From Candidatus Aenigmatarchaeota archaeon (GTDB taxonomy: Archaea > EX4484-52 > B79-G9), in assembly GCA_023142905.1 (NCBI GenBank), contig JAGLIP010000023.1:1-9354 (forward strand): 9,354 bases of DNA, given 5' to 3'. Of this stretch, positions 6,522-9,354 are shown piece by piece (the stretch's first letter is position 1; every line of letters begins with the position of its first letter). The translations under genes and the position numbers were made by a program. A model generated the notes under the pieces. It did not search any database, was not told where the DNA came from, and saw only the letters and a program-made list of their open reading frames with translations.

Positions 6522-6707
6522 TTAAACTATCTGTAACGCGTATTTTCCGGGAACCGCATGCCCTGATTTTTTTGCAATTTCAGATTCGGGATCATAAATA
6601 AGGACAACACCTTTCCAGTTTCTTGTCAGGTCTTTTCCTTTACAGACTACGCACTCTTTTCCTTCAACAAGCCGTTTGCATGCTCTGCATGCTTTTTCAC
6701 CAGTCAT
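6522..6707 (-). CDS. spt4: Transcription elongation factor Spt4 (RpoE'')
   Basis: Spt4 is the small zinc partner of Spt5 (NusG homologue) and keeps RNA polymerase processive. It has 61 residues. The zinc ribbon uses Cys7/Cys10 (CRAC) and Cys19/Cys22 (CVVC), followed by the family's LTRNWKGVVLIYDPESEIAKK and the C-terminal PGKYALQIV. ATG at 6707 follows GGTG (6713-6716), which overlaps the rpoE' stop codon, indicating coupled translation. The stop lies just upstream of the rps24e ribosome binding site. Confidence 0.96.
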   Translation of the reverse strand: MTGEKACRACKRLVEGKECVVCKGKDLTRNWKGVVLIYDPESEIAKKSGHAVPGKYALQIV

Positions 6708-6715
6708 AAAAACAC

Positions 6716-7318
6716 CTATTTTTTAGCTTTCGCTTTATCTTTCACTTGGTCTTTTGCCTTAGTGTTATCTTCTGCTTTTTTTTGCTTGTCCTGCTCAATC
6801 CATGCAAGATTTCCAAGACCCGGCTGCCTCATTGTAAGATTAATCTTGTTGACTTCCTTTTTCTCAAGGCTTATGCCGATTATCCTTGCACGCACAATGT
6901 CTCCGACTTTCAATGTCTTGCTTGCATCTTTTGTTGCAAGGACTTCTAGTTTTTTATCAAATCCTATATAATCATTTAGTATCTGGGAAATGTGGCAAAG
7001 ACCATCAACAGGACCAAATCGCACAAATACACCAAAATCCGTGATATCCACAACTTCGCCTTCAATGATTTCATGAAGTCGTGGTATGGACATTAAAGCA
7101 CTATATTTGACTTTGTAATATATGCCCGCATCTTCTACTTTTATTGTTCCGCCGGCAACATTATCAATACTGTTTATTTTAAGGACAACGCCTTTATTTT
7201 CAAGTATCTTGTTCTCATATTTCTGAGCAAGGCTTTTTTGCACTGCTTCTTCTTTTTTCCCGCCGATAAATTCGGGCTCAACCCGGACAATATCTTCAAT
7301 TGTTGCAATTTCAAACAT
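6716..7318 (-). CDS. rpoE1: DNA-directed RNA polymerase subunit Rpo7 (RpoE')
   Basis: Rpo7 is the homologue of eukaryotic Rpb7. With Rpo4 it forms the stalk of archaeal RNA polymerase, which binds emerging RNA and aids promoter opening. The N-terminal tip/RNP domain occupies residues 1-80 (MFEIATIEDIVRVEPE, GGTIKVEDAGIYYKVKYSAL). The S1/OB domain spans about 82-165, with IIEGEVVDITDFGVFVRFG and GLCHISQI. At 200 aa it is slightly longer than usual because of a lysine-rich tail (from about 178). It is the first gene of the operon with spt4, rps24e and rps27ae. ATG at 7318 has a possible GAGGGT Shine-Dalgarno site at 7327-7332 and a weak TATA-like GTTTAT 26 bp upstream, so the leader type is unresolved. 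Confidence 0.96.
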   Translation of the reverse strand: MFEIATIEDIVRVEPEFIGGKKEEAVQKSLAQKYENKILENKGVVLKINSIDNVAGGTIKVEDAGIYYKVKYSALMSIPRLHEIIEGEVVDITDFGVFVRFGPVDGLCHISQILNDYIGFDKKLEVLATKDASKTLKVGDIVRARIIGISLEKKEVNKINLTMRQPGLGNLAWIEQDKQKKAEDNTKAKDQVKDKAKAKK

Positions 7319-7460
7319 ATTTTTCTACCCTCATATAACGATAAACTTCACTTTGGTTCTAAAGAGAATTAGAATTAAATATACTTAGGTATGTCAGCTT
7401 TTTAAAAGTAATGGTTGTTTTATCGACAACTAAAACATTTTAGGTGTGTTAGAACACAAT

Positions 7461-7470
7461 AATATAAATA
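7461..7470 (+). promoter_or_regulatory. TATA box for the AlaX-LysRS gene
   Basis: AATATAAATA is centred about 40 bp before the ATG at 7506. Transcription would start near 7492, giving a leader of about 14 bases that includes the GGGTGA Shine-Dalgarno site at 7495-7500. Confidence 0.65.
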
Positions 7471-7494
7471 TCCTTATAGGTATTTTTCTAATAT

Positions 7495-7500
7495 GGGTGA
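7495..7500 (+). promoter_or_regulatory. Shine-Dalgarno site deciding ATG 7506
   Basis: GGGTGA lies 5 bases before ATG at 7506. The ATG at 7493 is out of frame and closes after 11 codons (TGA ending at 7528), so 7506 is the real start. Confidence 0.7.
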
Positions 7501-7505
7501 AACTG

Positions 7506-9354
7506 ATGACAGAAAAACTTTTTTATGAAAATCCATATTTGAAGGAATTCCATGCAAAAGTAGTTGAAGCAGACGGCAACAAAGTCGTTTTAGATAAAAC
7601 CTGTTTTTTCCCTAAAGGCGGCGGCCAGGTCGGAGATACAGGACAGATAAATGCAATTAAAGTAATTGACACCATAAAAAGCCAGGACAAAAAGAAAATA
7701 ATTCATATTTTAGAAAAACATGCAAGTTTTAAAACAGGTGACAAAATTTCGGGGAAAATCGACTGGGAAAGAAGATATAAAATAATGAGACTCCATTCGG
7801 CATCACATATAGTCATGTATTTTATGGAAAAGGTTTTCGGCAATTGGTGTGTAGCAAATGCAGCAGCAATGGTTGATGAAAAGAAAGACCGGTCTACATA
7901 TCCCTTTAAAGATGCTGTTGATGCAGATAAATTGAAATTGGTCGAAAAAAAGACAAATGAATTCCTCTTAAGAAACCTTGACATAATTGCTTGGCCGGAT
8001 GCAAAAAACCCGGATTATCGATATTGGAAATGCGATTTTTTAGAGATTCCCTGCGGCGGAACTGCTGTTAAGAACACAAAAGAAATCGGTAAAATAGTAG
8101 TTAAAAAAGGAAAAAGCGCAGGCAAAGGGAAAACAAGGATAGAAACATTGCTTGCAGAAGATGTGGTTGTGGTAGGGCATCCAAAACAAAAAAACAAAAC
8201 AAAAAACAATACTCAAAAGAGCGAAAAGACTAACGACGAAAAAACATTTAAGCACTGGGCAGACTCTTTTGCAGAAAAGATTGAAGAGCGGGCGAAAAAA
8301 GATCCGGTTTTAAAAAAAATTGTTAAAAAAACAGGATTCTTTGTCTATGATGAAAAAACACCATCAGGAAAGATACACATTGGCGCTGGGCGTGGGTGGA
8401 TAATACACGATGCAGTTGCAAAAGCTCTTCGAGACCGTGGGCTTAATGCCAAATTCATACTTTCATCAGATGACATGGATCCATTTGATAAGGTTCCAAA
8501 TTATCTTGATTTTAAAAAATACGAGAAATACTTAGGCGTTCCTTTCATAAACATTCCCTCTCCTGTTTTAGGATACAAAAGCTATGCAGAATATTATTTC
8601 AAGCAGTGCACAGACAAATTCAAGGAATTCGGAATCGAATGCAATCTTGTAAGCACAGGTACGGACTATATTAACGGAAAGTTCAATCGCACAATAAAGA
8701 TTGCGCTTGACAATGCAGATAAAATACGCGAGATATACAAGCGATTTTCAAGAAAAGGCTCAATAGGAACCGAAAGATTCCCTTTTAACCCATTATGCGA
8801 GAAATGCGGGAAAATCGCAACAACGCTTGTGACTGAATGGGATACAAAGCGCGAAATTATCAAATACAAATGCGTTGATGATCTTGTTCCATGGGCTAAA
8901 GGATGCGGCTATGAGGGTGAAAGAAGCCCGTATAATGGCGGGGGCAAGTTCCCATGGAAAGTCGAGTGGGCAGCTAAGTGGCCGACACATGGCGTTATCA
9001 TGGAGACTGCAGGAAAAGACCATTTTTCAAAAGGGGGGTCTCGTTCTGTTGCAATTGCTATTTCGGATGAAGTATTCAAATTTCCACCACCCTATCCTTC
9101 AACAAGGACAGAACCCGGTGAAGCATACGAATTCTTTACAATAGGCGGCAAAAAGATGAGCACATCCAAAGGACGGGGGATAAGCTTCGCTGAAATGACA
9201 GACTATGCACCTGCAAATATGCTTAGATACCTTTTGATAAAAACACGGCCTCGGGCTGTGATTGACTTCGACCCTGTTGGCACAAACAAGATGATTTTGC
9301 TTTTTGAGGCATACGACAGATGTGAGAGGATTTATTATGGTGTGGAAAAGATAG
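7506..9354 (+). CDS. lysS: AlaX-like editing domain fused to class I lysyl-tRNA synthetase, 3' partial
   Basis: One open frame of 616 codons runs off the right edge; I followed it codon by codon and saw no stop. Residues 1 to about 222 are AlaX/AlaRS-editing-like: FFPKGGGQVGDTG (34-46), HSASH (97-101) and CGGT (183-186). Ala187 replaces the expected fourth zinc-ligand His. Residues 223-246 are a polar Lys/Asn/Thr/Gln linker. From about 247 the sequence is class I LysRS: HWAD (250-253), TPSGKIHIGAG (285-295, HIGH region), SSDDMDPFDKVP, a CEKC...C...C zinc element (Cys431, 434, 456, 467), GKDH (503-506), and KMSTSKG (550-556). LysRS charges tRNA-Lys with lysine; AlaX proteins hydrolyse mischarged tRNA, classically Ser- or Gly-tRNA-Ala. 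No ATG lies in the linker to start a separate LysRS; only GTG codons at 8163 and 8169 could. About 370 residues of LysRS are present, so the anticodon-binding end is off-window. LysRS assignment is very secure; the editing activity is inferred. Confidence 0.93.
   Translation, partial: MTEKLFYENPYLKEFHAKVVEADGNKVVLDKTCFFPKGGGQVGDTGQINAIKVIDTIKSQDKKKIIHILEKHASFKTGDKISGKIDWERRYKIMRLHSASHIVMYFMEKVFGNWCVANAAAMVDEKKDRSTYPFKDAVDADKLKLVEKKTNEFLLRNLDIIAWPDAKNPDYRYWKCDFLEIPCGGTAVKNTKEIGKIVVKKGKSAGKGKTRIETLLAEDVVVVGHPKQKNKTKNNTQKSEKTNDEKTFKHWADSFAEKIEERAKKDPVLKKIVKKTGFFVYDEKTPSGKIHIGAGRGWIIHDAVAKALRDRGLNAKFILSSDDMDPFDKVPNYLDFKKYEKYLGVPFINIPSPVLGYKSYAEYYFKQCTDKFKEFGIECNLVSTGTDYINGKFNRTIKIALDNADKIREIYKRFSRKGSIGTERFPFNPLCEKCGKIATTLVTEWDTKREIIKYKCVDDLVPWAKGCGYEGERSPYNGGGKFPWKVEWAAKWPTHGVIMETAGKDHFSKGGSRSVAIAISDEVFKFPPPYPSTRTEPGEAYEFFTIGGKKMSTSKGRGISFAEMTDYAPANMLRYLLIKTRPRAVIDFDPVGTNKMILLFEAYDRCERIYYGVEKI

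Larger units (their letters stand above)
7319..7505. promoter_or_regulatory. Divergent promoter region between rpoE' operon and the LysRS fusion
   Basis: This 187-bp intergenic region drives transcription both ways. On the minus strand, TATA candidates for rpoE' are GTTTAT near 7344 and TTTAATTC near 7376, neither compelling. On the plus strand, AATATAAATA (7461-7470) is a good TATA box. It also holds a 13-base near-direct repeat, TTAGGTATGTCAG (7385-7397) and TTAGGTGTGTTAG (7440-7452), and the inverted repeat TGTGTT-AG-AACACA (7445-7458). No coding potential or RNA gene is apparent. Confidence 0.55.

Noticed and set aside
7493..7528. Possible 11-codon upstream open frame overlapping the LysRS-fusion start
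   Set aside because: It overlaps the Shine-Dalgarno site and is out of frame. A chance ATG is more likely than a regulatory leader peptide.
8875..9144. Plus-strand open frame and minus-strand frames within 7703-9023
   Set aside because: They overlap the continuous AlaX-LysRS frame, which carries all recognisable motifs and runs off the window edge.

Overview
This window is chromosomal DNA from an AT-rich archaeon. The evidence is a set of archaeal/eukaryotic-type information genes: the transcription-termination nuclease FttA/aCPSF1, RNA polymerase subunit Rpo7 (RpoE'), Spt4, ribosomal proteins S24e and S27ae, Kae1, archaeal-type adenylate kinase, archaeal-type CMP kinase and a class I lysyl-tRNA synthetase. 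Shine-Dalgarno sites of the GGTG/GAGGTG type and TATA boxes about 26 bp from predicted transcription starts fit this. I cannot place the organism below domain level. A compact euryarchaeal or DPANN-like genome is plausible, given the short divergent enolase and the unusual protein architectures.

Layout. The left edge (1-1222, +) is the C-terminal two thirds of fttA, cut by the window. A lone unrecognised gene follows (1366-2016, +) whose codon use differs from its neighbours. It converges on a divergent enolase (2033-3160, -). Upstream of enolase lie a 52-residue zinc-ribbon protein (3194-3352, -) and an adkA-cmk pair (4697 to 3465, -). The 3' end of cmk runs through a tandem array of three hairpins (3462-3573), which looks like an inserted small repeat element. 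Kae1 (4831-5796, -) follows, and then the tightly packed operon rpoE'-spt4-rps24e-rps27ae (7318 to 5841, -), whose internal genes abut or overlap and each carry a Shine-Dalgarno site. A 187-bp divergent promoter region (7319-7505) separates that operon from a long + strand gene that runs off the right edge without a stop codon (7506-9354).

The most notable gene is this last one. A single uninterrupted reading frame joins an AlaX-like aminoacyl-tRNA editing domain (residues 1 to about 222) to a class I lysyl-tRNA synthetase (from about residue 247) through a short polar linker. The editing domain keeps the GGGQ, HxxxH and Cys elements of the AlaX/AlaRS family but has Ala where the fourth zinc ligand (His) is expected. 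I know of no described lysyl-tRNA synthetase with an AlaX-type module.

Function. The window is dominated by transcription (Rpo7, Spt4, FttA), translation (S24e, S27ae, LysRS, Kae1 for t6A tRNA modification) and nucleotide metabolism (AdkA, Cmk), with one glycolytic/gluconeogenic enzyme. Two promoter classes can be read. For enolase, the small zinc protein and kae1, a TATA box lies 25-27 bp from the start codon (leaderless). For adkA, the unknown gene and the LysRS fusion, the TATA box lies about 40 bp away and a Shine-Dalgarno site is present.
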